From Dyadobacter psychrophilus (GTDB lineage Bacteria > Bacteroidota > Bacteroidia > Cytophagales > Spirosomataceae), in the NCBI RefSeq assembly GCF_900167945.1, contig NZ_FUZA01000003.1, positions 1-64,000 of the forward strand: a stretch of 64,000 bases of DNA, written 5' to 3'. The notes under the pieces were generated by a model. That model was not told where the DNA came from, searched no databases, and saw only the letters and a program-made list of their open reading frames with translations. Within the stretch, counting starts at the first letter, position 1, and each line of letters starts with the position of its first letter. Below, in pieces: positions 25,733 through 35,199 of this stretch. Both the position numbers and the translations under genes were made by a program.

Positions 25733-27895
25733 CTAGCCCAGATTAGCAATGTCAAAGGGCAGCTTGCGAAGGCGCTTGCCGGTTGCGGCAAAAACCGCAT
25801 TGCCCAGTGCCGGAGCGATCGGGGGCAAGCCGGGCTCTCCTACTCCGCCAGGCGCAGCACCGCTGTCTATAATGTGGATCTCCATTGCAGGCGTCTCATT
25901 GAGGCGCATAATGTTGTATTGGTGAAAATTGCTCTGGTCGCTTACGCCGTTTGTAAATGTAATGCCGTCTTTGATTGCTGCCGTAAGTCCCATGACAATG
26001 TTACCCTCGGTTTGCGCTTTGACATTATCAGGGTTCACGTAATGTCCGCAGTCAATCACTGAGACCACTTTATCGATTTTAACGCCCTGATCTTTTTTTG
26101 AAACCGTAATGCAACATGCTGAAATGCTGTTAAATGAGCTGAAAACAGCAAGGCCCTTACCAGAACCTTCGGGTAGCTTTTCTTCCCAGTTCGCCTTTTC
26201 TGCCAGCGTTTGAAGCACTTTCTTAAAGCGATCATCGGTAAGGATTTCCATTCTGGCTTTCAAAGGATCTTTCTTGGCCAGATGCGCCAGCTCATCCACA
26301 AAGCATTCCTGTCCCCATCCAAAGTTAGACGCATATACAGACCGCCACCAAACCACCGGGATGTCTGTTTTTACATTGGTCCAGCTTACTTTGGAGGCGC
26401 CCTCAAAGCGGTATTTGTTATTTTCAGTTGCGAGCTCACCGCTTAACCACGGGTCTGCTTCTGTATCTTTCAACTGCTTAAAGACCTGGCCTGCAATGGA
26501 TTCGCCAATGGCGTGATGATGAAAACCTGTAATTTTTCCGTCATCGACAAAACCCTGCATGTGGCTGAGCATTCCCGGGCGGTAAGGGCCCTGTGAAATG
26601 TCGTCCTCACGCGTCCAGATCACTTTAACTGGCTTTTTGACAACTTTGGAAATATGGCAGGCTTCCAATACAAAGTCGTGATATGCTTTGCGGCCAAATG
26701 CGCCTCCCAGCAATGTAACATTGATTTTGACCTGCTCGGGTTTGACTTTCATATATCCGCAAACATCACGCAGCGCCCAGTCGGGTCCTTGAACGGGCGC
26801 CCAGATCTCCACAGTTCCATCGTCCTTTACATGGGCAACTGCATTTTCAGGCTCTATGGGTGCGTGTGCCAAAAATGGCGTTTCATAATTGGATTCTATC
26901 TTATCTTTGGCAGCGGCATATTTTACCGCAAAATCGCCTTTTTCTTCTGCATTGATCCCCTCTTTTTGAGCTGCATCATAAGTGGCGGCATAGTAGCTGG
27001 CTGTACTCAATGTTTTCTCCAAATCGCCGTTGTCCCATTTAACCACCAGCGCCTTTTTGCCTTTCAAAGCCGCCCAGTAATTGGTAGCCACCACCGCCAC
27101 AGCTTCCGAAGTCCGGTGCGGCATAGTCCTTTCCGTCTTGATGACCTGCAAAACGCCCTGAATCTTTTTTGCCTCCGTATCATCAATAGAAGCCACTTTG
27201 CCGTGGATCATGGGTGAATGAAGAATGCTGGCATAGACCATTCCGGGCACATCGACATCAATCCCGTAGACCGCCCTGCCGTTGACACGCTCGGGCACAT
27301 CGAGCCTTTTGTTGTATTTACCAATGATCTTGAAATCCTTGGCTTCTTTCAGTTTCGGGTCCTTTGGAATTTCCAGCTTGGATGCATCATCGGCCAACTC
27401 GCCGTATGTCAGGCTTTTGCCGCTGGCCTTATGCATGATTTTTGCATCCTCAGCGTGGCACTCCGAAACGGGCACATTCCATCTTTTGGCTGCCGTAGCA
27501 GTGAGCATTTCCCTTGCGGCGGCTCCCGCTTTACGGATCGGGAACCATAACTCTCGTACAGAACTGCTGCCTCCCGAAGTCTGGCTGCCGTATTTGCCCA
27601 TGCCATCACTTTGAATGATGAGCACTTTTTCCAGGTTTACTTCCAGTTCTTCTGCCAAAAGTGAAGGGACGGCTTGCGTAGATCCCTGACCCATATCAGG
27701 CCTTGGGTTAACAAGGGTAATGTTGCCGTTTGTATCAATGATAATAAATGGGTTGATTTCCAGCCTGAGCACCGCCGGGGTAATCTTTTTTAAGGACGCA
27801 TCCCTGGTGAAACCCGAAATACCCAATGCGAGCCCGAACGTGGTGATCCCTGAGGCTTTCAGGAAATCGCGCCGTGAAGTTTGTATCTTTTCCAA
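25733..27895 (-). CDS. Molybdopterin-binding subunit of an IorB-type oxidoreductase
   Basis: A 720-residue subunit of the xanthine-oxidase family in the isoquinoline-1-oxidoreductase (IorB) branch. A Tat signal is evident (TSRRDFLKASGITTFGLALG). Molybdopterin-cytosine-dinucleotide-binding segments include PDMGQGSTQAV, GGAFGRKAYHDFVLEA and, near the C-terminus, GGVGEPGLPPIAPALGNA with the active-site Glu. These enzymes hydroxylate N-heterocycles or oxidise aldehydes using water and pass electrons to an external acceptor. The [2Fe-2S] subunit gene lies 29 bp upstream in the same operon. The pair lacks a FAD subunit, as expected for this branch. The substrate is unknown. Confidence 0.93.
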   Translation of the reverse strand: MEKIQTSRRDFLKASGITTFGLALGISGFTRDASLKKITPAVLRLEINPFIIIDTNGNITLVNPRPDMGQGSTQAVPSLLAEELEVNLEKVLIIQSDGMGKYGSQTSGGSSSVRELWFPIRKAGAAAREMLTATAAKRWNVPVSECHAEDAKIMHKASGKSLTYGELADDASKLEIPKDPKLKEAKDFKIIGKYNKRLDVPERVNGRAVYGIDVDVPGMVYASILHSPMIHGKVASIDDTEAKKIQGVLQVIKTERTMPHRTSEAVAVVATNYWAALKGKKALVVKWDNGDLEKTLSTASYYAATYDAAQKEGINAEEKGDFAVKYAAAKDKIESNYETPFLAHAPIEPENAVAHVKDDGTVEIWAPVQGPDWALRDVCGYMKVKPEQVKINVTLLGGAFGRKAYHDFVLEACHISKVVKKPVKVIWTREDDISQGPYRPGMLSHMQGFVDDGKITGFHHHAIGESIAGQVFKQLKDTEADPWLSGELATENNKYRFEGASKVSWTNVKTDIPVVWWRSVYASNFGWGQECFVDELAHLAKKDPLKARMEILTDDRFKKVLQTLAEKANWEEKLPEGSGKGLAVFSSFNSISACCITVSKKDQGVKIDKVVSVIDCGHYVNPDNVKAQTEGNIVMGLTAAIKDGITFTNGVSDQSNFHQYNIMRLNETPAMEIHIIDSGAAPGGVGEPGLPPIAPALGNAVFAATGKRLRKLPFDIANLG

Positions 27896-27924
27896 TGTTT
27901 TTAGAGCTAATGTTTAGGATCTTT

Positions 27925-28416
27925 TTACCGCTTTCCGATGCCCGCCTCAGAAACTTTCATTTCTGCCGCTGCCTTGTGAATGGCTTTTCTGATTCGATCA
28001 TATGTTCCGCAGCGGCAAAGATTTCCGCTCATGGCCGAATCAATATCGGCATCCGTAGGGTTTGGATTGGATTTAAGCAGGGCTGTTGCTGACATGATCT
28101 GGCCCGACTGGCAGTAGCCACATTGCGGAACCTGCTCTTCAATCCAGGCTTTTTGAATGATATTCAGTTTGCCATCCCCGATGCCTTCAATGGTTGTAAT
28201 TTTGTCATTTTTACCCACACCGGAAACTGGTAGCTGGCACGAGCGCGTGGGCTCGCCGTTCAAATGCACCGTACAAGCACCGCAAAGCGCCATGCCGCAG
28301 CCAAACTTGGTGCCTTTTAATCCGGCAAAGTCACGGACCACCCACAGCAAGGGCATGTCTGGCTCAACATCGACTTTTACCTTTTTTCCATTTAATGATA
28401 AATTATATATCGCCAT
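27925..28416 (-). CDS. [2Fe-2S] subunit of an IorA-type oxidoreductase
   Basis: A 163-residue electron-transfer subunit with two iron-sulfur sites. The plant-type ferredoxin site uses Cys40, Cys45, Cys48 and Cys60 ([17 protein letters not shown]). The second, helical site uses [11 protein letters not shown] and GNLCRCGTY. It pairs with the molybdopterin subunit 29 bp downstream and has no signal of its own; the Tat signal of the large subunit presumably carries the complex out as a unit. It is full length for the family and leads a two-gene leftward operon. A divergent DUF819 gene shares the upstream region. Confidence 0.95.
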   Translation of the reverse strand: MAIYNLSLNGKKVKVDVEPDMPLLWVVRDFAGLKGTKFGCGMALCGACTVHLNGEPTRSCQLPVSGVGKNDKITTIEGIGDGKLNIIQKAWIEEQVPQCGYCQSGQIMSATALLKSNPNPTDADIDSAMSGNLCRCGTYDRIRKAIHKAAAEMKVSEAGIGKR

Positions 28417-28585
28417 AGTAAAACATTATTGATGTTATTGCTTACAATCTGCATGTAAATTACGAAAAATAGGAATTTTATAAATTTAAATTTCGCTGGA
28501 TCAACCTTTTACAGGATGAGTGGACAAACGTCTTTCGTCGAAACAAAAAACAACGCTATTTTTACCTGATTCTCATTCGCAATCA

Positions 28586-29821
28586 ATGATAAAAAACGAC
28601 GCAGTTGTACTTGGGATATTAATGCTGATCCTGGCGGCAATCTTTTATACAGCCTCTATTGAACGCCCTGGCTGGAAAAAGTTCTATGCGCTGGTGCCCC
28701 CGCTTTTGCTCTGCTATTTCATTCCGGGTTTACTCAATTCTCTGGGCATTGTCAACGGCAGCACCTCACAGCTTTATCCGGTTGTTTCCAAATATTTTCT
28801 CCCGGCATGTCTTGTGTTTTTCACCATCGGCATGGACTGGCGCTCGCTTAGCAAACTTGGTCCCAAAGCACTCATTGCTATGCTCGTGGGCACGTTGGGC
28901 ATTATGATAGGCGGGCCATTTGCCTTGTGGATCGTGGGCATGGTCAGCCCGCAGACCGTGGCCGGAGAAGGAGCCGATGCGGTTTGGCGCGGACTTGCCA
29001 CCATTGCAGGAAGCTGGATCGGCGGCGGAGCGAACCAGACAGCATTAAGGGAAGTGTTTCAGCCGAGCGACGCGCTATTTTCACAAATGGTTGCCGTTGA
29101 CGTGCTGGTCGCAGAGCTTTGGATGGCTTTTCTCATTTACGGCGCCGGCGTCGCCACTCGCATTGACAGCTGGCTTGGAGCCGACATCAGCCAGATCGAA
29201 AATATCAAACAACATCTTGATATACAATATAATGCAAATGAAAGAACACCCGGCATGCGGGATTATATCTTCCTTGGTGCGGCAGGGTTTGGCGCAACCG
29301 GCCTCGCCCACTTTCTCGCTGACATGATCACGCCTTATCTATCGAAAAATTATCCGTTTTTAGATAGATACAGTCTTACTTCGCCGTTTTTCTGGGTGGT
29401 TACCATAGCGACTTTCATCGGAATTGCCCTTTCCTTAACACCACTCAGAAAACTTGAACATGTGGGCGCGTCCAAGTTGGGTTCGGTTTTTCTGTATGTG
29501 CTCGTGGCAACGATCGGTATGCAGATGGACCTTGGCGCGGTTGCCGCAAACCCGGGACTTTTCGCCATCGGCCTGATCTGGATCCTGACGCACGCTGTTA
29601 TTTTGATACTGGTTTGCAAATGGCTCAAAATCCCATTCTTTTTTCTTGCCGTGGGCAGCCAGGCAAATGTTGGCGGGTCGGCCTCTGCATCCGTGGTGGC
29701 CGCTGCATTTCACCCTTCGCTGGCAACAGTTGGCGTTTTACTTGCTATCTTAGGTTACGCAATTGGTACATATGGCGGTTATCTGACCGCCCTGGTTATG
29801 CAGTGGGTCAGTGAAGGGTAA
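28586..29821 (+). CDS. DUF819-family membrane protein
   Basis: About 411 residues from ATG 28586 (MIKNDAVVLGILMLILAAIF); a GTG at 28520 would add 22 polar residues that the family lacks. It has about ten to eleven TM helices. Typical segments are FFTIGMDWRSLSKLGPKALI and AGSWIGGGANQTALREVF, and near the C-terminus GSQANVGGSASASVVAAAF. The inverted duplicated design with GGGAN and NVGGSAS motifs looks like a secondary carrier with re-entrant loops. The substrate is unknown. It is 27 bp upstream of the sulfite-oxidase-like gene and probably shares its operon. Confidence 0.88.
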   Translation: MIKNDAVVLGILMLILAAIFYTASIERPGWKKFYALVPPLLLCYFIPGLLNSLGIVNGSTSQLYPVVSKYFLPACLVFFTIGMDWRSLSKLGPKALIAMLVGTLGIMIGGPFALWIVGMVSPQTVAGEGADAVWRGLATIAGSWIGGGANQTALREVFQPSDALFSQMVAVDVLVAELWMAFLIYGAGVATRIDSWLGADISQIENIKQHLDIQYNANERTPGMRDYIFLGAAGFGATGLAHFLADMITPYLSKNYPFLDRYSLTSPFFWVVTIATFIGIALSLTPLRKLEHVGASKLGSVFLYVLVATIGMQMDLGAVAANPGLFAIGLIWILTHAVILILVCKWLKIPFFFLAVGSQANVGGSASASVVAAAFHPSLATVGVLLAILGYAIGTYGGYLTALVMQWVSEG

Positions 29822-29848
29822 GCTCGCCGTCTTTAACTTAATAACAAC

Positions 29849-30541
29849 ATGGAAGAAAATAGCAAACTCGATAAAATCGTAGATGCCAGAATGAAGCTGA
29901 AGGCTCGTTTTGAGCAGCAAATGGCTCTTACACCTTCGGTCTCAGATTTGCGACCGATGGGGACAGGTGAAATAAATCGTCATGGCATGCCCAAACTGCC
30001 CGCCGGGCAAGTAAGAACAGAGAAATGGCCTGTGCTGGACCTTGGTTTCAAGCCCGAAATTTCGCATCAGAAATGGAAGCTGGTTATTGACGGGGAAGTA
30101 GAGTCGCCCATTACACTTAGCTGGGAGGACTTTATGGCATTACCGCAGGCTGAGGACGTCAGCGATTTTCATTGCGTTACGACCTGGTCGAGAATGGATG
30201 TGCCCTGGGCAGGCGTTCGGTTTTCAGATCTTGCTGCCCTTGTCCAGCCCAAGGCCAGCGCCAAGCACATTCTTTGCCATGGATATGATAAATACACAAC
30301 CAATCTTTCGCTTGAAGAGGCCCTGAAAGATGACGTTCTGCTCGTTCATACGGCCGATAACAAGCCATTGGAGCGCGATCACGGCGGCCCGGTGCGCATG
30401 ATCACACCGCAGCTTTATGCCTGGAAAGGAAGCAAATGGATCAGCAGAATCGAGTTTTTGTCTGCAAACAAGCTTGGGTTCTGGGAATTAAGAGGTTATT
30501 CCAACACCGCTTATCCCTGGCGTAATGACCGTTATAGCTAA
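29849..30541 (+). CDS. Sulfite-oxidase-like molybdopterin oxidoreductase
   Basis: A 230-residue single-domain protein of the sulfite-oxidase/YedY molybdopterin fold. The molybdenum-ligating Cys is Cys109 in DFHCVTTWSRMDVPWAGVRF. Other family segments are WKLVIDGEVESPITLSWEDF and the C-terminal GPVRMITPQLYAWKGSKWI then GFWELRGYSN. No Tat or Sec signal is seen, so this shorter form seems cytoplasmic, unlike YedY/MsrP. The natural substrate is unknown; sulfite or sulfoxides are guesses from the fold. It lies 27 bp after the DUF819 gene. It is the second molybdenum enzyme within 5 kb. Confidence 0.88.
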   Translation: MEENSKLDKIVDARMKLKARFEQQMALTPSVSDLRPMGTGEINRHGMPKLPAGQVRTEKWPVLDLGFKPEISHQKWKLVIDGEVESPITLSWEDFMALPQAEDVSDFHCVTTWSRMDVPWAGVRFSDLAALVQPKASAKHILCHGYDKYTTNLSLEEALKDDVLLVHTADNKPLERDHGGPVRMITPQLYAWKGSKWISRIEFLSANKLGFWELRGYSNTAYPWRNDRYS

Positions 30542-30606
30542 AAGTTCTTACTGAGTTCAGGGAAAACCTTTTTCCAAGGTTTAGCCAATTGGAAGTCTTA
30601 GTATGG

Positions 30607-31368
30607 CTACAAATCCAGCACCAGGCCATCGTAAGCCAGATGCACATTGTCAGGCAGCTCGTTTTCAATGTCTGCGTGCTTTCCCAGCCTATGGCTCATA
30701 TGAACCAGATAAGCGCTGGGAACCTGCAACTTTTTGATTAGTGCCAAAGACTGGCTTAATGTGAAATGCGAAAGGTGCGGCTCTTTCTGCAGCGTGTCCA
30801 AAACCAGCACTTTCGAACCGATTATCTTTTGCTGCTCGGCTTCTGAAATAAAATTGGCATCGGTAATGTAGGTGAAGTCTCCGACCCGGTAACCGTAAAC
30901 CGGCAATTGATGATGCATGGCTTCAATAGGTGTAAATGTCACACCTTGCACATCAAAAGGCTTATTTTCAATGTTATGCAGCTCAAAATGAGGAACACCT
31001 GGATATCTTTTTTCGGAAAATGCGTAAGAGAACTCGTTCTGAATCTGCTTTAAAACGCTTTCTCTTCCGTAAAGCGGAATGTCTCGCTGGTTGCGGTGGT
31101 TGAAGGCACGGATGTCGTCAAGTCCGGCGGTGTGGTCCTTGTGCTGGTGTGTAAAAACGGCAGCATCAAGATCCTTTACATTGGCCCTAAGCATTTGCTG
31201 ACGAAAATCGGGGCCTGTATCAATAACAATAGATTTTCCTTTGGCCTGGATCCAAACGGAGGTCCTTAAACGCTTGTCGCGTGGGTCATCGGATTGGCAA
31301 ACGGCACATTCACAGGCAATAACCGGTATTCCCTGTGATGTGCCGGTCCCTAAAAATGTAATCCTCAT
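30607..31368 (-). CDS. MBL-fold metallohydrolase, PhnP-like
   Basis: A 253-residue metallo-beta-lactamase-fold enzyme. The metal site is THQHKDHTAG (His74, His76, Asp78, His79), with later ligands in EAMHHQLP, TDANFIS and HFTLSQSLAL. The start GTGTSQGIPVIACECAVC carries the CxxC insertion typical of PhnP-like phosphodiesterases. PhnP acts on cyclic ribose phosphates in phosphonate breakdown, but no phosphonate genes are here, so it may be a general phosphodiesterase. It is probably cytoplasmic. It is the downstream partner of a response-regulator gene with a 5-bp gap, so they are co-transcribed. Confidence 0.9.
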   Translation of the reverse strand: MRITFLGTGTSQGIPVIACECAVCQSDDPRDKRLRTSVWIQAKGKSIVIDTGPDFRQQMLRANVKDLDAAVFTHQHKDHTAGLDDIRAFNHRNQRDIPLYGRESVLKQIQNEFSYAFSEKRYPGVPHFELHNIENKPFDVQGVTFTPIEAMHHQLPVYGYRVGDFTYITDANFISEAEQQKIIGSKVLVLDTLQKEPHLSHFTLSQSLALIKKLQVPSAYLVHMSHRLGKHADIENELPDNVHLAYDGLVLDL

Positions 31369-31373
31369 CAGGT

Positions 31374-31751
31374 TTATTCTGTCAAATGCGCGACCACTTC
31401 AACCAGACGGTCAAAATTCAAAGGTTTCATCAGCGCATCATCAAATCCTGCTTGCTTAAAATCTTCTTCCGAATAGTTTTTGGCGTTTCCGGTAATGGCA
31501 ACGATCGGCGTTTTGGCCTTTTTCTCGTTGGGCAATTTACGGATGCTTCTTGCGCACTCCATTCCATCCATCACAGGCATATTGATATCCAGCAAAATAA
31601 TATCGAAATCCTCTTTTTCAAGAAGTTGCAAAACCTGCTCTCCGTTTTTTACAGAAGTAATCTCGTAATGTTGAAATTCCAGAATCTTCCTTGCCAGATT
31701 TTGAATAACTGAGCTGTCTTCGGCAATGAGTACTCGCTTGGTGTATGACAT
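31374..31751 (-). CDS. Single-domain CheY-like response regulator
   Basis: 125 residues, receiver domain only. Conserved sites are Glu11-Asp12 (LIAEDSSVI), phospho-acceptor Asp55 (DIILLDINMPVMDGME), the Thr switch in VAITGNAK, and Lys in LMKPLNF. With no output domain it must act by protein-protein contact, as in phosphorelays or motility control. No kinase lies nearby. It is the first gene of a two-gene operon with the metallohydrolase. The NYSEEDFKQAGFDDALMKP stretch is typical of receivers that follow hybrid kinases in Bacteroidota. Confidence 0.93.
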   Translation of the reverse strand: MSYTKRVLIAEDSSVIQNLARKILEFQHYEITSVKNGEQVLQLLEKEDFDIILLDINMPVMDGMECARSIRKLPNEKKAKTPIVAITGNAKNYSEEDFKQAGFDDALMKPLNFDRLVEVVAHLTE

Positions 31752-31936
31752 ATGATGGGTCAGGTATTGTGTTTAATAATTTGCCAGGTCAATTTAGGGA
31801 TAAATCATCCAAAGTCGCAACCTGGCCCGGTGCGAAGATTCAAAATTATCATAAAAAAGTAAATAAACATCCTATACTTTTTCAAAGCACGCTTTCGGAT
31901 GTAAGTTTGTGATCCGTTCATAAATTTTGCAGCCAT

Positions 31937-32596
31937 ATGTTTAAAAATAAGGTAATCCGATACAGCACAATCGCCATGATCATTGCGATCCTGGCCTATT
32001 TTATCATTGAAAATTTCTCCGGGGCAGGCCTGAATGGCGCAAGTGAAGACCAGATCGCCAGTAATCCCGAGCAGTATAAAACCACGATCCTCAATGAGCG
32101 CGCGGCCAAGGATGAGCAGTTCCGCACCACCGAAGACTCTCCTATTGCCGACAAAGAAAGCTTCCACGGTCTGCATTACTTCCAGCCCGATCTGACTTAC
32201 CGCATCAAAGCCAACATTTCTCCGTATATGAAAGATGATAAGGAAGTTGTGGTTAATTACACAGATGGCACTTCCGAAAAATACGAGAAGTATGGTTATG
32301 CCAATTTCAAAATCGGCGACCAGGAAGAAAAGCTGTTACTACTTAAAAATGAAAGCGTTATCTCCGTTCTTTTCAAAGACGCAACCAGCGGAAAAGAAAC
32401 TTATGGAGGCGGCCGTTATCTGGATTATCCCGTTTCTGAGATTAAAAACAATGTGATCATCCTTGATTTTAACAAAGCCTACAACCCTTACTGTGTATAT
32501 CAGGAAAGCTACGCGTGCCCCGTTCCACCTAAGGAAAACACGCTTTCCGTGGCCATTTTGGCTGGTGAGCAACTGGAATCGGCGGTGCATAATTAA
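31937..32596 (+). CDS. DUF1684-domain protein
   Basis: A 219-residue protein with an N-terminal membrane anchor (KVIRYSTIAMIIAILAYFII) and a periplasmic domain. The DUF1684 pattern is complete: ERAAKDEQFRTTEDSPI, GLHYFQPDLTYRIKA, KEVVVNYTDGTSEKYEKYGY, TYGGGRYLDYP, FNKAYNPYCVYQESYACPVP and KENTLSVAILAGE. The fold is beta-rich and the role unknown, despite wide occurrence. It stands alone between divergent and co-oriented genes; pheT starts 136 bp later, so read-through is possible but its own promoter is evident downstream. Confidence 0.88.
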   Translation: MFKNKVIRYSTIAMIIAILAYFIIENFSGAGLNGASEDQIASNPEQYKTTILNERAAKDEQFRTTEDSPIADKESFHGLHYFQPDLTYRIKANISPYMKDDKEVVVNYTDGTSEKYEKYGYANFKIGDQEEKLLLLKNESVISVLFKDATSGKETYGGGRYLDYPVSEIKNNVIILDFNKAYNPYCVYQESYACPVPPKENTLSVAILAGEQLESAVHN

Positions 32597-32640
32597 CCAC
32601 CCCATGCTTTTTTGTGTTTTATTAAAAAAACCAATTACTA

Positions 32641-32702
32641 TTTAAGTCTGAGGGCGCTGTTCGACTTAAATCCTTAATTTTGTAATCCGGCTTAAATGCC
32701 GG
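32641..32702 (+). promoter_or_regulatory. pheT upstream region: -7 box with two inverted repeats
   Basis: A Bacteroidota -7 box TAATTTTG lies at 32675-32682, 50 bp before the pheT ATG. It is flanked by TTTAAGTC/GACTTAAA (32641-32648 and 32663-32670) and by CCGGCTTAAATGCCGG (32687-32702). No clear -33 TTG is seen at the right spacing. The repeats could be operator or leader structure; this is inference. Confidence 0.4.
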
Positions 32703-32732
32703 TTGAAAACCCATTTTTTTGAAAGCATTCGC

Positions 32733-35162
32733 ATGAAGATCTCCTACAAGTGGCTTAAAGAGTTAATAGAAATTACAGAATCCCCGGAAGAAATCGGTAA
32801 AATACTAACCGCTACCGGACTGGAAGTTGAAGGCATTGAGGAGATTGAATCCATAAAAGGAGGTTTGCAAGGTGTCGTGATCGGCGAGGTGCTCACCCGT
32901 GAAAAACATCCGGAAGCCGACCGTTTGAGCCTGACGACTGTTGATGTAGGCGGTGGAAATCCATTATCCATCGTTTGCGGCGCCGCCAATGTGGCTGCTG
33001 GCCAGAAAGTGGTTGTAGCGACCGTAGGAGCAACATTATATCCGACAGGAAGCGAGCAGCCATTGGTTTTAAAAAAATCAAAAATCAGAGGCGCGCTTTC
33101 GGAAGGAATGATCTGTGCAGAAGATGAATTGGGCGTTGGCACATCGCACGACGGCATTTTAGTGCTCGATACAGATCTTCCTAATGGCACACCGGCCAGT
33201 GAATATTTCGGCATTTCTTCTGATTACCTGATTGAAATCGGCCTTACGCCCAACCGCGCTGACGCTGCGTCACATTATGGCGTAGCGCGCGATCTGAAAG
33301 CCTATTTCAATCGTGAGATAAAGCTTGCGTCCGTTGATGCTTTTGCGGTTAATAATGAAAACCTGCCATTTGAAGTTGAAGTAAGGAATTCAGAAGCTGC
33401 ACCAAGATATACAGGTCTGACCATTTCCGGCCTGAAAGTGGCTGAATCGCCCGATTGGCTTAAACAAAGACTGGCAACCATCGGAATCCGCTCGATAAAC
33501 AACATTGTTGACATTACAAATTACGTTTGTCACGAGCTGGGGCAGCCTATGCATGCTTTCGATGCCGATAAGGTCATTGGCAACAAAGTAATTGTAACCA
33601 TGGTGCCTGCCGGGACAACGTTTGTGACGCTGGATGGTGTGGAAAGAAAACTTTCGGATTCTGACCTGATGATCTGCAATTCGGGAACAAACGGAAATCC
33701 GGAGCCTATGTGCATTGCCGGGGTTTTTGGCGGGCAAACATCAGGCGTTACCAACGAGACGACATCCATTTTCCTTGAATCGGCTTATTTCTCGCCAATA
33801 TGGGTTCGTAAAACGGCGCAGCGTTATGCATTAAAAACGGATTCCTCTTTCCGGTTCGAGCGCGGGACGGATCCTAATATGCCGCTGTATGCGCTGAAAA
33901 GAGCAGCATTGCTTATTCAGCAAATCGCTGGCGGAACTGTTTCTTCTAACATTACAGACATTTATCCCGAGCCGGTTGCTGATTTCCAGGTAAAAATGAC
34001 TTACCGCAATATTGACAGATTGATTGGCAAATCATTGGATAAAACACTCATTGGCAACATTCTGAATGGCCTGGATATTCAAATTCAAAACCAGACCGAA
34101 TCCGGTTTCACGGCAATTGTTCCGCCTTACCGCGTGGATGTGCAGCGCGAAGCGGATGTGATCGAGGAAATCCTGCGAATTTATGGCTTTGGGCAAGTTG
34201 AACTATCTGAGGCACTTAGCTCGGATTATTTGTCTGATTTCCCGGTTAATGATCCTGAAAAGCTGAAACTACGCGTTGCTGAACTTTTGGTGGCGAATGG
34301 TTTTAACGAAATGATCAATAATTCGTTAACGAAGCCTGATTATCACGTGGCAATTGCAGAAAGCATTCAGGGAAATCCGGTCAAAATCCTGAATTATCTG
34401 AGTGAAGATCTCTCGGTAATGCGCCAGACGCTGATTTTCTCAGGTTTGGAAGTGATTGCTTACAATAGCAACCGCCGCCAGAAGGATTTGAAGCTTTTTG
34501 AATTTGGCAAAACCTATAATGAGATCGGCGAAAAATATATCGAAAAGGAAAGGCTGGCTGTTTTCCTGACAGGCAACATTGGGCAGGAAAGCTGGTTTGA
34601 AAAGTCGCGGGAAGTGATTTTCCACGATCTGGCGGGTTTTGTAATGCAGGTTTTGTCTGCGCTGAAAATCAAAGACGTGGAAAGAACTGAGGCTGATGCT
34701 GCGATTTTTAAATTTGGAACAACGCTTACATTAAACCGCAAGCCGGTTGTCACATTTGGTCAGCTTCAAGCAAGCATAGCCAAAAAGCTGGACATTAAAG
34801 CGCCTGTTTTTTACGCGGATTTTGATTGGGATTATATGCTCAAACAATATGATGCATTTGTTCAGTACAAAGAAGTAGCCAAATTCCCCGAAGTGCGTCG
34901 GGATCTTTCGGTGGTGGTGAACAAAAAAATCACATTCGAAGAGCTGCGTCAGATCGCATACAAAACAGAAAGGCAGCTTTTGCGTGCTGTGAATGTGTTT
35001 GATGTGTATGAAGGTGCAAATCTGGAAGGGAAAAAATCCTATTCAGTAAGCTTCATTTTGCAGGATGACCAGCAGACATTGACCGACAAAGTGATTGACA
35101 AAACCATGCAGCGGTTGATTTCTGCTTACGAGAGGGAATTTGAGGCCGTGATCAGAAAATAA
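32733..35162 (+). CDS. pheT: Phenylalanyl-tRNA synthetase beta subunit
   Basis: About 809 residues from ATG 32733 (MKISYKWLKELIEI), the standard family start; a TTG at 32703 adds ten atypical residues. The B1 tRNA-binding OB domain (VVIGEVLTREKHPEADRLSL), B3/B4 editing domain (EVRNSEAAPRYTGLTI, GRPM-like LGQPMHAFDADKV), B5 domain and C-terminal ferredoxin-fold anticodon-binding domain (YKEVAKFPEVRRDLSVVVNK) are all present. It pairs with PheS (not in the window) as an alpha2-beta2 enzyme charging tRNA-Phe in the cytoplasm. The cell-division genes follow closely, as is usual in Cytophagales. Confidence 0.98.
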   Translation: MKISYKWLKELIEITESPEEIGKILTATGLEVEGIEEIESIKGGLQGVVIGEVLTREKHPEADRLSLTTVDVGGGNPLSIVCGAANVAAGQKVVVATVGATLYPTGSEQPLVLKKSKIRGALSEGMICAEDELGVGTSHDGILVLDTDLPNGTPASEYFGISSDYLIEIGLTPNRADAASHYGVARDLKAYFNREIKLASVDAFAVNNENLPFEVEVRNSEAAPRYTGLTISGLKVAESPDWLKQRLATIGIRSINNIVDITNYVCHELGQPMHAFDADKVIGNKVIVTMVPAGTTFVTLDGVERKLSDSDLMICNSGTNGNPEPMCIAGVFGGQTSGVTNETTSIFLESAYFSPIWVRKTAQRYALKTDSSFRFERGTDPNMPLYALKRAALLIQQIAGGTVSSNITDIYPEPVADFQVKMTYRNIDRLIGKSLDKTLIGNILNGLDIQIQNQTESGFTAIVPPYRVDVQREADVIEEILRIYGFGQVELSEALSSDYLSDFPVNDPEKLKLRVAELLVANGFNEMINNSLTKPDYHVAIAESIQGNPVKILNYLSEDLSVMRQTLIFSGLEVIAYNSNRRQKDLKLFEFGKTYNEIGEKYIEKERLAVFLTGNIGQESWFEKSREVIFHDLAGFVMQVLSALKIKDVERTEADAAIFKFGTTLTLNRKPVVTFGQLQASIAKKLDIKAPVFYADFDWDYMLKQYDAFVQYKEVAKFPEVRRDLSVVVNKKITFEELRQIAYKTERQLLRAVNVFDVYEGANLEGKKSYSVSFILQDDQQTLTDKVIDKTMQRLISAYEREFEAVIRK

Positions 35163-35199
35163 TAGAGTTTTGGTTTGACAGCATTATTAAGGCCAAAAA

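Noticed and set aside
30542..30606. Terminator between the sulfite-oxidase-like and metallohydrolase genes
   Set aside because: The best stem is AAACCTT/AAGGTTT with 7 bp and no GC core; too weak to list.
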